59,845 nt of DNA, taken from positions 11,764 through 71,608 of the forward strand of contig JAAVEW010000021.1 of NCBI GenBank assembly GCA_014801075.1, read 5' to 3'. The DNA is from Barnesiella sp. (GTDB taxonomy: Bacteria > Bacteroidota > Bacteroidia > Bacteroidales > Muribaculaceae). Positions within the stretch are counted from its first letter, which is position 1, and every line of letters starts with the position of its first letter. Shown here piece by piece: positions 26,167-32,924 of this stretch. Under the pieces are notes generated by a model that was not told where the DNA came from, searched no databases, and saw only the letters and a program-made list of their open reading frames with translations. The position numbers were made by a program, and so were the translations under genes.

Positions 26167-26182
26167 AGAATCTTAAGATTCT
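26167..26182. repeat. 16-bp perfect palindrome
   Basis: AGAATCTTAAGATTCT is its own reverse complement. It lies between two membrane-protein genes, 13 nt downstream of a TATTTTTG box (26147-26154) and 61 nt before the next ATG. Operator or small hairpin; no T tract. Confidence 0.5.
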
Positions 26183-26243
26183 CGGAGAAATAAATCTGTA
26201 TAGAGCATAAAAAATTTTTTATCAACCTTTAAATCGTGAACAA

Positions 26244-26882
26244 ATGAGTACATTATCGTTTAATGGCATATATCTGAAAAAGTTTCAAATGCCATATTTT
26301 TGGATGTTATTACTGACGTGTTTTTCTCTTTCTCTCAGTTTTTTTAGTTCTCTTAATGATGATGACACAACATTAGAATTTGCATCTGTTGCCTGCGAAA
26401 TTTTATCGATGTGGCCCTGGTACTGGATGATGACTAAAATAAGTGATTCGTTGATGGATGAAGTCATTAAAAAAAGAATACAATGGGTGTTTCGTCCGAT
26501 GCTAATCGGCCAGGTGATTACTATTTTGTCATTGCTCACCCATCAGAACTGGTTAATGTCGGTCGGTTGGTTAGCAGAGCTGGTCGGAATAGTGTTCTAT
26601 TTCAGTATCGGAGTGCGCTGTATTCGCTTTGGTGATGACAATGTAAAGAAATTCGGTAATTATCTTGTCTATGTTTCCTTTCTGATTAACATTCTGATTG
26701 CGTGTGTATTAGTTGGTGTTGCTATTGCAGGAGATGGGAAACATTTTATTGGAACGCTTTGTTTTTTAATGGCATTTTGTTTAGCGTGGCCGTTAAGATT
26801 TGCACTTGATACCATAAAAAGGATTGGCATGGAAGTGGACCATAGCACTGACAGCGAAACCGAAGATGTTGATATTAACTAA
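26244..26882 (+). CDS. Multi-pass membrane protein, unknown function
   Basis: 212 aa with about six hydrophobic segments (near residues 16-36, 45-65, 84-100, 104-124, 138-162 and 168-190) and an acidic C-terminal tail (DSETEDVDIN). Codon use is AT-rich compared with flanking genes. No family is recognised. A TATTTTTG -7-like box at 26147-26154 may give it its own promoter. It belongs by position to the block of unknown small membrane proteins. Confidence 0.6.
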   Translation: MSTLSFNGIYLKKFQMPYFWMLLLTCFSLSLSFFSSLNDDDTTLEFASVACEILSMWPWYWMMTKISDSLMDEVIKKRIQWVFRPMLIGQVITILSLLTHQNWLMSVGWLAELVGIVFYFSIGVRCIRFGDDNVKKFGNYLVYVSFLINILIACVLVGVAIAGDGKHFIGTLCFLMAFCLAWPLRFALDTIKRIGMEVDHSTDSETEDVDIN

Positions 26883-26896
26883 AAAAATAAAGTCTG

Positions 26897-26921
26897 TACT
26901 GTCCATTTTTAGTGGACAGTA
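26897..26921. terminator. Hairpin after the multi-pass membrane protein gene
   Basis: Perfect 9-bp stem TACTGTCCA (26897-26905) / TGGACAGTA (26913-26921) with a TTTTTAG loop, 15 nt after the stop. There is no T run after the stem, so termination strength is doubtful. Confidence 0.45.
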
Positions 26922-26993
26922 GCGGAATTTCAATAATTTTAAAAGCACTCTTATGATTTTTTAGTGGACTCTAATGAACAAAAATGTAAAAAT

Positions 26994-27752
26994 ATGAGAC
27001 ATATTAAACAATGTTTATTAATTTTCATCATCCTGAGGCTATTCGTAGGATGTACGCCTTCAGAAAGTGCCTATACAATTGATGGTACTGAACTCAAGGA
27101 TTTCCCCGAAGTGGAATTCTTATGGAATTACCCTATAAACTTTGACTTCGGTCTTCCGGGTGCGGGGCCAATTGTATTTAAGAATGAAGACGGCTCGTAC
27201 ATTAGTCGGGATGCAAACAAAGATTATGCCGAGTGGTGTGAGTACATATACCTGCTAGATAAAACAGAGACCGAATGGTTCCGCTATTTCAATAGATTAA
27301 CCGAGGAGTCTAGACCTGAATTGGCCGATGCGGATATCAGGAGTTTAATGAATGGTGGATACAGAGATTTTTATAATCAACACCCTGAAATTTTCAAGGC
27401 GTATGTTGAAGGAGTGAACGAGATACAACCTTCCCTTAATCTCTATTTGACCGGAAATAAGGATAAAATCTCCAATCCTATTCTCGCCGATATTATTGAT
27501 GAGATTTATCAGCGTGATCACAAATATCTTATGGACTTCGAGAAATATGAGGGTAGCAAAGATCCTCGAGACAACTTCCCCATTGATAAAGAAAATCCTC
27601 ACTTTAAATCTAACGGGCTGATAGTATCTTTTTTCCAAATAGAATATGAGCCGTATTCTATAGTCGATTACCGTACGATTGATGGCGAAAATATTCCATT
27701 AGGAACATTGTGGGTCAGTTGTGATCGAGAAATTAAATACGCAGATGATTAG
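26994..27752 (+). CDS. Predicted lipoprotein, unknown function
   Basis: 252 aa from ATG 26994; a GTG frame start at 26964 would disrupt the signal peptide. MRHIKQCLLIFIILRLFVGC is a lipoprotein signal with Cys at residue 20. The mature part is acidic, rich in Asp, Glu, Tyr and Phe, with helical central sequence (ELADADIRSLMNGGYRDFYNQ...) and no recognised motif. AT-rich, like its neighbours. It is followed by a terminator-like hairpin at 27812-27852. Confidence 0.65.
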   Translation: MRHIKQCLLIFIILRLFVGCTPSESAYTIDGTELKDFPEVEFLWNYPINFDFGLPGAGPIVFKNEDGSYISRDANKDYAEWCEYIYLLDKTETEWFRYFNRLTEESRPELADADIRSLMNGGYRDFYNQHPEIFKAYVEGVNEIQPSLNLYLTGNKDKISNPILADIIDEIYQRDHKYLMDFEKYEGSKDPRDNFPIDKENPHFKSNGLIVSFFQIEYEPYSIVDYRTIDGENIPLGTLWVSCDREIKYADD

Positions 27753-27811
27753 AATGTCGGTAGTATAATCAGAAAGCTTTATAAACTAAATTCTTTTATA
27801 AATGTTCGGAA

Positions 27812-27852
27812 GAGGCTGCACCGTAAGCCTTAATTAATTACGGCACAGCCTC
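27812..27852. terminator. Terminator-like hairpin with GAGGCTG/CAGCCTC arms
   Basis: GAGGCTG (27812-27818) pairs with CAGCCTC (27846-27852). After a 2x2 internal loop, CCGTAA pairs with TTACGG. It sits 60 nt past the lipoprotein stop. GAGGCTG...CAGCCTC stems are common at Bacteroides transcript ends. Confidence 0.6.
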
Positions 27853-27889
27853 ATTCAAATAATTGACAACTTAAAATAAAGTAAGTAAA

Positions 27890-28534
27890 ATGGAACAAAA
27901 TTCAACATTACATTTTTCTTGGGCAGGCGACAAGAAAGGAGTAAAAGGGATTAGTGATGCCGAACTCGGTGTTGTAATCAATGGTAACGAGTTGGTAAGT
28001 GGCGCAGACTATAAGAATGACCTCACCGTCGATTTGCCAATCTCCGGAGACTCTTTAGACATTGAAATACGAATAGGGAAAAAAGGCTCGGAGAAAAAAG
28101 GCCTTTATTTCAAACATAATTTTATGATTATTCCCGGGGCTGATTACTCTGCACGACTTGAAGGAAGGGCTTCGGCATTCACCGGACTTTCGCTTAAATT
28201 AAGTCAACCTAACCAGGATGTTACCAGTAGTACGCCGGCTTGTAAAATTAACGTCCCCGTTGCGCTATTGTCATTCATGTTCCCAATCTACGGAATATAT
28301 GGAGCCATCAAATTACCATACAACCGTAACGCTGCCATAGGAGGCGCATTCATAGGATTCATGCTTGCTCTCATCGTCAGTGCGATGGCCCCTGAAGGTG
28401 CTGATGTAGGAATAGGTTTTGGGAAAAAACCACTCGTGTCGTATCAGCCTTTCTCTCCGCTTGACATTCTATTTAATCTGTTAATCGGTGGTATAGCTTC
28501 ACTTCGAGGATTGTTGCATTTAATGGTTCAATAA
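27890..28534 (+). CDS. Membrane protein with N-terminal soluble domain, unknown function
   Basis: 214 aa. Residues 1-115 are beta-rich and hydrophilic (HFSWAGDKKGVKGISDAELGVVING, then SGDSLDIEIRIGKKGSEKKG), suggesting a cytoplasmic Ig-like or PEGA-like fold. Two or three hydrophobic segments follow (about 123-140, 147-167 and 190-210), linked by a Gly/Pro-rich loop. No signal peptide, so the N-terminal domain is probably cytoplasmic. It is 10 nt upstream of the next lipoprotein and surely cotranscribed. Function unknown. Confidence 0.6.
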   Translation: MEQNSTLHFSWAGDKKGVKGISDAELGVVINGNELVSGADYKNDLTVDLPISGDSLDIEIRIGKKGSEKKGLYFKHNFMIIPGADYSARLEGRASAFTGLSLKLSQPNQDVTSSTPACKINVPVALLSFMFPIYGIYGAIKLPYNRNAAIGGAFIGFMLALIVSAMAPEGADVGIGFGKKPLVSYQPFSPLDILFNLLIGGIASLRGLLHLMVQ

Positions 28535-28544
28535 ATAAAATAGT

Positions 28545-29051
28545 ATGAAGAAAAAGTTCTTATGTACAGTTTCGCTTGTTATGTTGATGGTATCGTTAGC
28601 GTTTACCGGATGCTCTAATTCTGCACCACGTGAACACGATGCCGAAACTGAGGCAAAATTAATCGGCAAATGGGAATGGTCTGCTACCCAAATGGAAGAT
28701 GGTGAGCTGGGGGCCTTTCACACTACTGAAGAGTATTGTGAGGATATGACTTACTCGTTTGTGACGAAGTGCAAAAGCGATGGAATCTGGCTTTTCACAG
28801 TAACGGGTTCGGGTACATGGAGCGCATCAAAAGATTTCATAACCGTTGAGTATGACAAAAAGTCAATTGAATTCAAGGTTAATACTTCTTTTTTTGACCA
28901 GAGTGATCGAAAAGAACTCGAAGAGAATTTCGTGGAAGAACTCCGTAAAGAGGATTATATCGATAATACCCCCATCAACAGTGAAATAACTGATAGCTTT
29001 GAATCTGAAGATGAAGAATTTGGAGCTATTACTTATTACAGAATAAAATAA
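28545..29051 (+). CDS. Predicted lipoprotein, lipocalin-like
   Basis: 168 aa. The signal MKKKFLCTVSLVMLMVSLAFTGC has a lipobox Cys at about residue 23. The mature part begins with LIGKWEWSATQMEDGELGAF, the opening typical of lipocalin-like or DUF4923/5004-type small beta-barrels, and ends acidic (ESEDEEFGAITYYRIK). The ligand is unknown. It is last gene of the plus-strand cassette, before a bidirectional terminator. Confidence 0.65.
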   Translation: MKKKFLCTVSLVMLMVSLAFTGCSNSAPREHDAETEAKLIGKWEWSATQMEDGELGAFHTTEEYCEDMTYSFVTKCKSDGIWLFTVTGSGTWSASKDFITVEYDKKSIEFKVNTSFFDQSDRKELEENFVEELRKEDYIDNTPINSEITDSFESEDEEFGAITYYRIK

Positions 29052-29066
29052 CCAACGTAGTCCGAT

Positions 29067-29098
29067 AGAGGGGACGCGATGTATGTCGCGTCCCCTCT
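29067..29098. terminator. Bidirectional terminator between convergent genes
   Basis: 13-bp perfect stem AGAGGGGACGCGA (29067-29079) / TCGCGTCCCCTCT (29086-29098), 6-nt loop. Lies between the lipoprotein (ends 29051) and the kinase gene (ends 29127 on the other strand). Confidence 0.8.
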
Positions 29099-29126
29099 GT
29101 TTGTATATAAAACTGAGGAAGGGGGA

Positions 29127-30641
29127 TTAGTTGATTTGGTTGCCGTATTGGTCAAATTTTGGTATGGGTGTCAAGCTCTGTGATGTTTCGACCCATGTGC
29201 CGTCCTCAAGCATGGTCCTTGTGATTCTGCGGTTGGTATTATAGTCTATTCTTGATTCATACGGTTCCCACATTCCGGCGGGGTGAAATTCACGAAGATG
29301 TTTATTTTCCTCGTATGCAATATCCTCCCGTTCGCTATATTCAACCACGGCTTTCGCCACGTCATCCATGTAGTTTTCAAGGCGTGGATTTCCGGGCGAC
29401 AATGACTGCTCAAGCCAATGTCTGACGTCCTGCTTGGCAAGCCATCGCCAGTGTTTGACGCAGACAAGGTCCTTTGACCTTCTGGAAGTCATGGTGTCAA
29501 TCATGGCCAGATGTTGGGCGAACCGTATCTTGGCGCGCTCTATGGTAAATCGGTACAGCTCTTCATCAAAGGTAAGTCGCGGGTCGGCATCTGTGGTTGC
29601 AGGCGTTGCGGCTTCGGTGGACTGATGATTGTTTTCGGCAGCTTCGCGTTCGGCCCGGAAAGTATCGGCAATATAGGCAGGAAGGCCGGGAGGAGTAGCC
29701 GTGAGAACGGTATCCATGTAGGTCGCAGTGCTGTCGGAGATACTCGTCTCAGGTGTAGAGAGTTGTCCGGCAATTTCCGTCGGTACTGCAGGGGTGTGGT
29801 GTTGGGCGGTATATTTCCACGCAATGCCCCCGATGAGAAGTGAGGCGGCAAAGATGCCGGCTGCAATCGTGTGGAGTGATCTGCGGCGAATGCATTGATG
29901 GAGCATCAGTGGAATTTCGGTGGCCGAAGCGGGTCGTTTCTCCGGGTCGTCCATCAGGCAGCGGCGTGAAATGCTGCGGAAATATCCCTTCCGGTCCATC
30001 TGTTCAATAAGGCGCCCTATGGAATAGATGTCGGTCTGTGGCGTGGGAATACTGTCGGCCAGCATATTTTCCGGGCCGGTGTAGTTTTCAGTGCCTCCGG
30101 GGATGTCGAGCTTCTCAAACCCGCTTCCGCGACACATTCCGAAGTCAATCAGTTTGATATTGTGCTGAGGACCGTTCACCATGATATTTGACGGCTTCAG
30201 GTCGCAGTGAATTAAATTGCGGGAATGGATAAACGATACGGCGGAACATATCTGGCCGGCGATACGCTCTATCTCCTTGACCGACAGGCGAGGGTTCGCT
30301 GCAATGAATTCCTTAAGGTTCACCCCGTCGACGTATTCCATCAGGATAGAGAATCCCAATCCGGGTACATCCATCCCCCAGAGCACCATGGCGATATTTT
30401 CGTGAATCATCATCTGCCACACTGCAAGCTCCTTATGCAGCAGGCGTTGGTGAAGGACACTGTCGCGGTATTCCTTTTTGAGAGTCTTGATTACGATGCG
30501 CCGTCCCTGATATAAGGATGTGTACACTGCACACCAGCCGGCTTCCGTTTCATGGATAAGCCGGAAGTCGGACCACTCCGGGGTGTTGGCCGAATCTCCA
30601 ATGTCAGGAGTCAATAGTGAGTCAGTGTAATCGCTCTTCAT
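29127..30641 (-). CDS. Transmembrane Hanks-type Ser/Thr protein kinase
   Basis: 504 aa. The cytoplasmic kinase domain spans about residues 26-250: VIK with Lys52, catalytic loop HCDLKPSN (145-152), DFG (166-168), GTENYTGPE activation/P+1 region and a DIYSIGRL helix. The Arg before the catalytic Asp is Cys, so it is a non-RD kinase. One TM segment lies at about 257-275. The C-terminal ~225 residues are outside: a Ser/Thr/Pro linker, a charged helical region, then RIDYNTNRRITRTMLEDGTWVETSQS. There are no PASTA repeats. It is transcribed toward the cassette. A TATCTTTG box ends only 9 nt upstream of the ATG. Confidence 0.9.
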   Translation of the reverse strand: MKSDYTDSLLTPDIGDSANTPEWSDFRLIHETEAGWCAVYTSLYQGRRIVIKTLKKEYRDSVLHQRLLHKELAVWQMMIHENIAMVLWGMDVPGLGFSILMEYVDGVNLKEFIAANPRLSVKEIERIAGQICSAVSFIHSRNLIHCDLKPSNIMVNGPQHNIKLIDFGMCRGSGFEKLDIPGGTENYTGPENMLADSIPTPQTDIYSIGRLIEQMDRKGYFRSISRRCLMDDPEKRPASATEIPLMLHQCIRRRSLHTIAAGIFAASLLIGGIAWKYTAQHHTPAVPTEIAGQLSTPETSISDSTATYMDTVLTATPPGLPAYIADTFRAEREAAENNHQSTEAATPATTDADPRLTFDEELYRFTIERAKIRFAQHLAMIDTMTSRRSKDLVCVKHWRWLAKQDVRHWLEQSLSPGNPRLENYMDDVAKAVVEYSEREDIAYEENKHLREFHPAGMWEPYESRIDYNTNRRITRTMLEDGTWVETSQSLTPIPKFDQYGNQIN

Positions 30642-30649
30642 ATCTTATT

Positions 30650-30657
30650 CAAAGATA
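30650..30657 (-). promoter_or_regulatory. Candidate -7 box of the kinase gene, adjacent to the ATG
   Basis: Minus-strand TATCTTTG ends 8 nt before the ATG (30641). No good -33 element is found at 19-21 nt. If real, the mRNA would be leaderless or nearly so. Confidence 0.4.
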
Positions 30658-30732
30658 GCAATAATTCTCAATGCACAGATAATCAAATTGGGAAAAAAGC
30701 TCTTTGCGGTGGCCACGCTTGGGCCGGCTCAA

Positions 30733-31065
30733 TCAATAATCAAACATTTCGCGGAGAATGTCGGAGATAGTGCGCTTTTCGCTCTCTGATATTTCTCCGA
30801 TAGGGCGCGACAATCTTGATTTATCAACCGTCTTCAGTTGGTCGAGAACAGCATAACTGTCGTTGCTCAGTCCACTTTTCTCGCTCGCTTTGATAAGGAC
30901 TCTTGTCGGGAGTGCGCGGGAGACTGAGGTGAGGGGTACGATGATTACGGTTTGCAAGTGTGTATTGATTTCATCGGGCGACACAATGAGGCACGGGCGT
31001 GTCTTTTTCATTTCCGCCCCGATGGTAGGGTCAAGGTTGACAAGATGGAGGTGGAACTTCTTCAT
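30733..31065 (-). CDS. mazF: MazF/PemK-family endoribonuclease toxin
   Basis: 110 aa. Cleaves mRNA at short recognition sites. Family features are LVNLDPTIGAEMKKTRPCLIVSPDEIN (the RP-CLIVS strand carrying the catalytic Arg), TVIIVPLTS (catalytic Thr/Ser region) and the C-terminal VDKSRLSRPIGEIS segment. It starts 10 nt after the stop of the AbrB-type antitoxin, the normal mazE-mazF order. Intact with all expected residues, so probably functional. Confidence 0.93.
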   Translation of the reverse strand: MKKFHLHLVNLDPTIGAEMKKTRPCLIVSPDEINTHLQTVIIVPLTSVSRALPTRVLIKASEKSGLSNDSYAVLDQLKTVDKSRLSRPIGEISESEKRTISDILREMFDY

Positions 31066-31075
31066 GAGGCCGGCT

Positions 31076-31324
31076 TTAAATCAAATCCATTGCTTCTTGG
31101 TCGAGATGGTCGGGGAGAAGCATTTCATCCGCACCCTCCTGCGCATATTTGGCAAAGGCTTCCTCCCAGCCCTCGCGCTTCATCTTCGGTTTTGAGATGA
31201 TTATGCGGTTGTCGGTAAACTCAATATTGATGGGCGCACCCTTGGTGAAGCCACCTTCGGCAGCAATATATCGGGGGATTATTACTCCCAACGAAGTGCC
31301 TACCTGTGAAACTTTTGCTAACAT
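31076..31324 (-). CDS. mazE: MazE-like antitoxin, SpoVT/AbrB domain
   Basis: 82 aa from ATG 31324 (MLAKVSQVGTSLGVIIPR); an upstream in-frame start adds nine residues before the conserved swapped-hairpin domain and is unlikely. The N-terminal AbrB/MazE fold binds its own promoter. The acidic C-terminus (EEAFAKYAQEGADEMLLPDHLDQEAMDLI) is expected to wrap the toxin. First gene of the mazEF pair, with a good promoter about 80 nt upstream. ATTGTA direct repeats near 31336-31352 may be binding sites. Confidence 0.9.
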   Translation of the reverse strand: MLAKVSQVGTSLGVIIPRYIAAEGGFTKGAPINIEFTDNRIIISKPKMKREGWEEAFAKYAQEGADEMLLPDHLDQEAMDLI

Positions 31325-31402
31325 ATTCGCGCGTATTATATTGTAAAACATTGTACGAACCCGCCGAAATAATCGGTAGCCCTATACGTAAATGAACGAT
31401 AC

Positions 31403-31433
31403 AAAAATATAAAAAGTTCCTCAGTATAACAAT
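31403..31433 (-). promoter_or_regulatory. Promoter of mazEF
   Basis: Minus strand: TTG (31433-31431), 20-nt spacer, TATTTTTG (31410-31403). The leader to mazE is about 70 nt. Confidence 0.7.
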
Positions 31434-31490
31434 AATAATAGAATATATAATAATATTATACTGCTGTCGGGCGGGGTGGGGATATAAAGT

Positions 31491-31518
31491 AAAAGCCCCG
31501 ACGGGTGTCGGGGCTTTT
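31491..31518 (-). terminator. Terminator of tRNA-Cys
   Basis: 12-bp stem AAAAGCCCCGAC (31491-31502) / GTCGGGGCTTTT (31507-31518) around GGGT, six nt after the tRNA 3' end on the minus strand. Confidence 0.85.
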
Positions 31519-31523
31519 GAGTG

Positions 31524-31594
31524 AGGTTCCTAGCAGATTCGAACTGCTGTAAACGGTTTTGCAGACCGGTACCTAACCACTCGGCCAAGGAACC
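31524..31594 (-). tRNA. tRNA-Cys (anticodon GCA)
   Basis: 71-nt cloverleaf on the minus strand: acceptor GGTTCCT / AGGAACC, D arm GCCGAGTGGTTAGG, anticodon loop CTGCAAA with GCA, T arm AGCAG-TTCGAAT-CTGCT, discriminator T. CCA is not encoded. It has its own promoter and terminator. Confidence 0.95.
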
Positions 31595-31614
31595 TTGCTT
31601 TTGGTTTTGCTCTG

Positions 31615-31645
31615 CAAAGGTAATACTTTTGTTTGAAATCACCAA
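31615..31645 (-). promoter_or_regulatory. Promoter of tRNA-Cys
   Basis: Minus strand: TTG (31645-31643), 20-nt spacer, TACCTTTG (31622-31615). The transcript start is expected about 13 nt before the tRNA 5' end. Confidence 0.7.
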
Positions 31646-31686
31646 CTTTTTTGGCGCCCTTTTTGAAATATTTTTTAACTTTAATT

Positions 31687-31713
31687 TTATGCGTCTTAAA
31701 ATCAGAGGCATAA
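31687..31713 (-). terminator. Weak hairpin downstream of the EamA transporter gene
   Basis: TTATGC (31687-31692) pairs with GCATAA (31708-31713), with an inner TCT/AGA pairing, 19 nt past the stop. A modest T-rich tail follows on the minus strand. Confidence 0.4.
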
Positions 31714-31731
31714 GAGAGTGTTAAAAATTAT

Positions 31732-32685
31732 CTATTTTTTCTTGGGGCGGAAGGGGAGTCGGGGAAACATTTTACGCACGCGTATCAGTGTGCCCGTGAT
31801 ATGCGATCCTGCGATTACTACCGTAACTGCTGCAACGATAAGCATAAGCCCGAGGAAATCGCGCGGTGTGATGCTTTGGCCGAGGATAGTGACGCCGAAA
31901 AATATTGCCGAGGCGGGTTCGAGTGCCCCGAGAATGGCTGTAGGCATCGGGCCGATAATCTGTATCGCGCGCGTGGTGCATATAAAGGAGATGGCGGTGG
32001 GGAATACGGCCAGACCGATAAGGTTGCCCCAGTGATACCACACCTTCGGCAGTGTCAGTTCCACCCCCGAGAGCAGGCGCACTACGAACAGCAGCGAGCC
32101 GAACAGCAGCATGTAGAATGTGAGCTGTAACGTGGGCACGTTCTGTATGCGCTTATGGTTCATGCCTACGAGATAGATTGCATAGGTGAGGGCCGAGAGG
32201 GCCACAAACAGTGTGCCGGTGGGGTCGAGGGTATCGCCGTCAGAACCTTTATAGAGCAGCGCTATGCCGCACAGCGATACTACGATACACCCGATGAGCC
32301 GCATGGATATGCGCTCCTTGAAGAATATCACCATAATCAGCGCCACGATGATAGGGTAGACGAAGAGCAACGTGGAAGCGATGCCCACATTCATATACAG
32401 GTAGCTGAGGAAGAGAGTCAGCGACGATGCAGCCATGAGCAGGCCGAGGCCCACGGAGGGGATGACTGCATAGCGCGGCAGGGTGAGACGGCGTCCGCGC
32501 ATCAGCACCATCACTGCAATTATTGGCAACGCCAACAGGTAGCGGAACAGCACCACGCTGTCGGGGTTCATACCGTCGTCCTCATAGAGCGGGACGGCGA
32601 AAAGCGGGTTCATTCCATAGGTTATCTCGGCGATGGCTGCCAGCAGATAACCTTTCCACAGGTTACTTTTGACTGACTGATTCAT
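31732..32685 (-). CDS. EamA/DMT-family transporter
   Basis: 317-aa inner-membrane protein with ten hydrophobic segments, in two five-helix EamA repeats (about residues 15-140 and 160-295). GYLLAAIAEITYGMNPLFAVPLY opens repeat one and SALTYAIYLVGMNHKRI opens repeat two. The start at 32685 is preferred because its ATGA overlaps the stop of the upstream Cys-rich peptide; an open frame extends 16 codons further upstream. The substrate is unknown; EamA members export amino acids, nucleosides or other metabolites. Basic C-terminus (RLPFRPKKK). Confidence 0.88.
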   Translation of the reverse strand: MNQSVKSNLWKGYLLAAIAEITYGMNPLFAVPLYEDDGMNPDSVVLFRYLLALPIIAVMVLMRGRRLTLPRYAVIPSVGLGLLMAASSLTLFLSYLYMNVGIASTLLFVYPIIVALIMVIFFKERISMRLIGCIVVSLCGIALLYKGSDGDTLDPTGTLFVALSALTYAIYLVGMNHKRIQNVPTLQLTFYMLLFGSLLFVVRLLSGVELTLPKVWYHWGNLIGLAVFPTAISFICTTRAIQIIGPMPTAILGALEPASAIFFGVTILGQSITPRDFLGLMLIVAAVTVVIAGSHITGTLIRVRKMFPRLPFRPKKK

Positions 32686-32870
32686 TGCTGCTTGAGATTC
32701 TTTTCGGTATTGTGGGGTTTCGTGTCGTCGCATTTTCCGGTTTTACAAATATCGCTGAGTTGGCAACAGCTGCAGCCGCCGTTGCCTTTGCGACGGATTC
32801 GTTTCACTATTCTGGCGGCTACGATAATCAGTATAATGATAACGGTAGCCCATTGTATGATTTCTTCCAT
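32682..32870 (-). CDS. FeoB-associated Cys-rich membrane protein
   Basis: 62 aa. One N-terminal TM helix (IIQWATVIIILIIVAARIV) and a short basic linker precede a Cys cluster (GGCSCCQLSDICKTGKC, five Cys). This matches the small FeoB-associated Cys-rich family usually encoded just after feoB. There is no feoA/feoB in the window. It overlaps the EamA transporter by ATGA, so the two are translationally coupled. An iron-linked role is inferred only from the family name. Confidence 0.75.
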   Translation of the reverse strand: MEEIIQWATVIIILIIVAARIVKRIRRKGNGGCSCCQLSDICKTGKCDDTKPHNTEKNLKQQ

Positions 32871-32902
32871 TTTCTCAACATCTGATTAACAGAGTCCAAC
32901 AT

Positions 32903-32917
32903 CTCCGCGATGCGGAG
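32903..32917. other. Short hairpin between topB and the Cys-rich peptide gene
   Basis: CTCCGC (32903-32908) pairs with GCGGAG (32912-32917) around a 3-nt loop, in the 54-bp gap. No T tract; a weak terminator or processing site at most. Confidence 0.3.
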
Positions 32918-32924
32918 GGTGAGA

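Noticed and set aside
31524-31594. tRNA-Cys as an attachment site of a genomic island
   Set aside because: No second copy of the tRNA 3' end was seen in the window and no integrase lies next to it.
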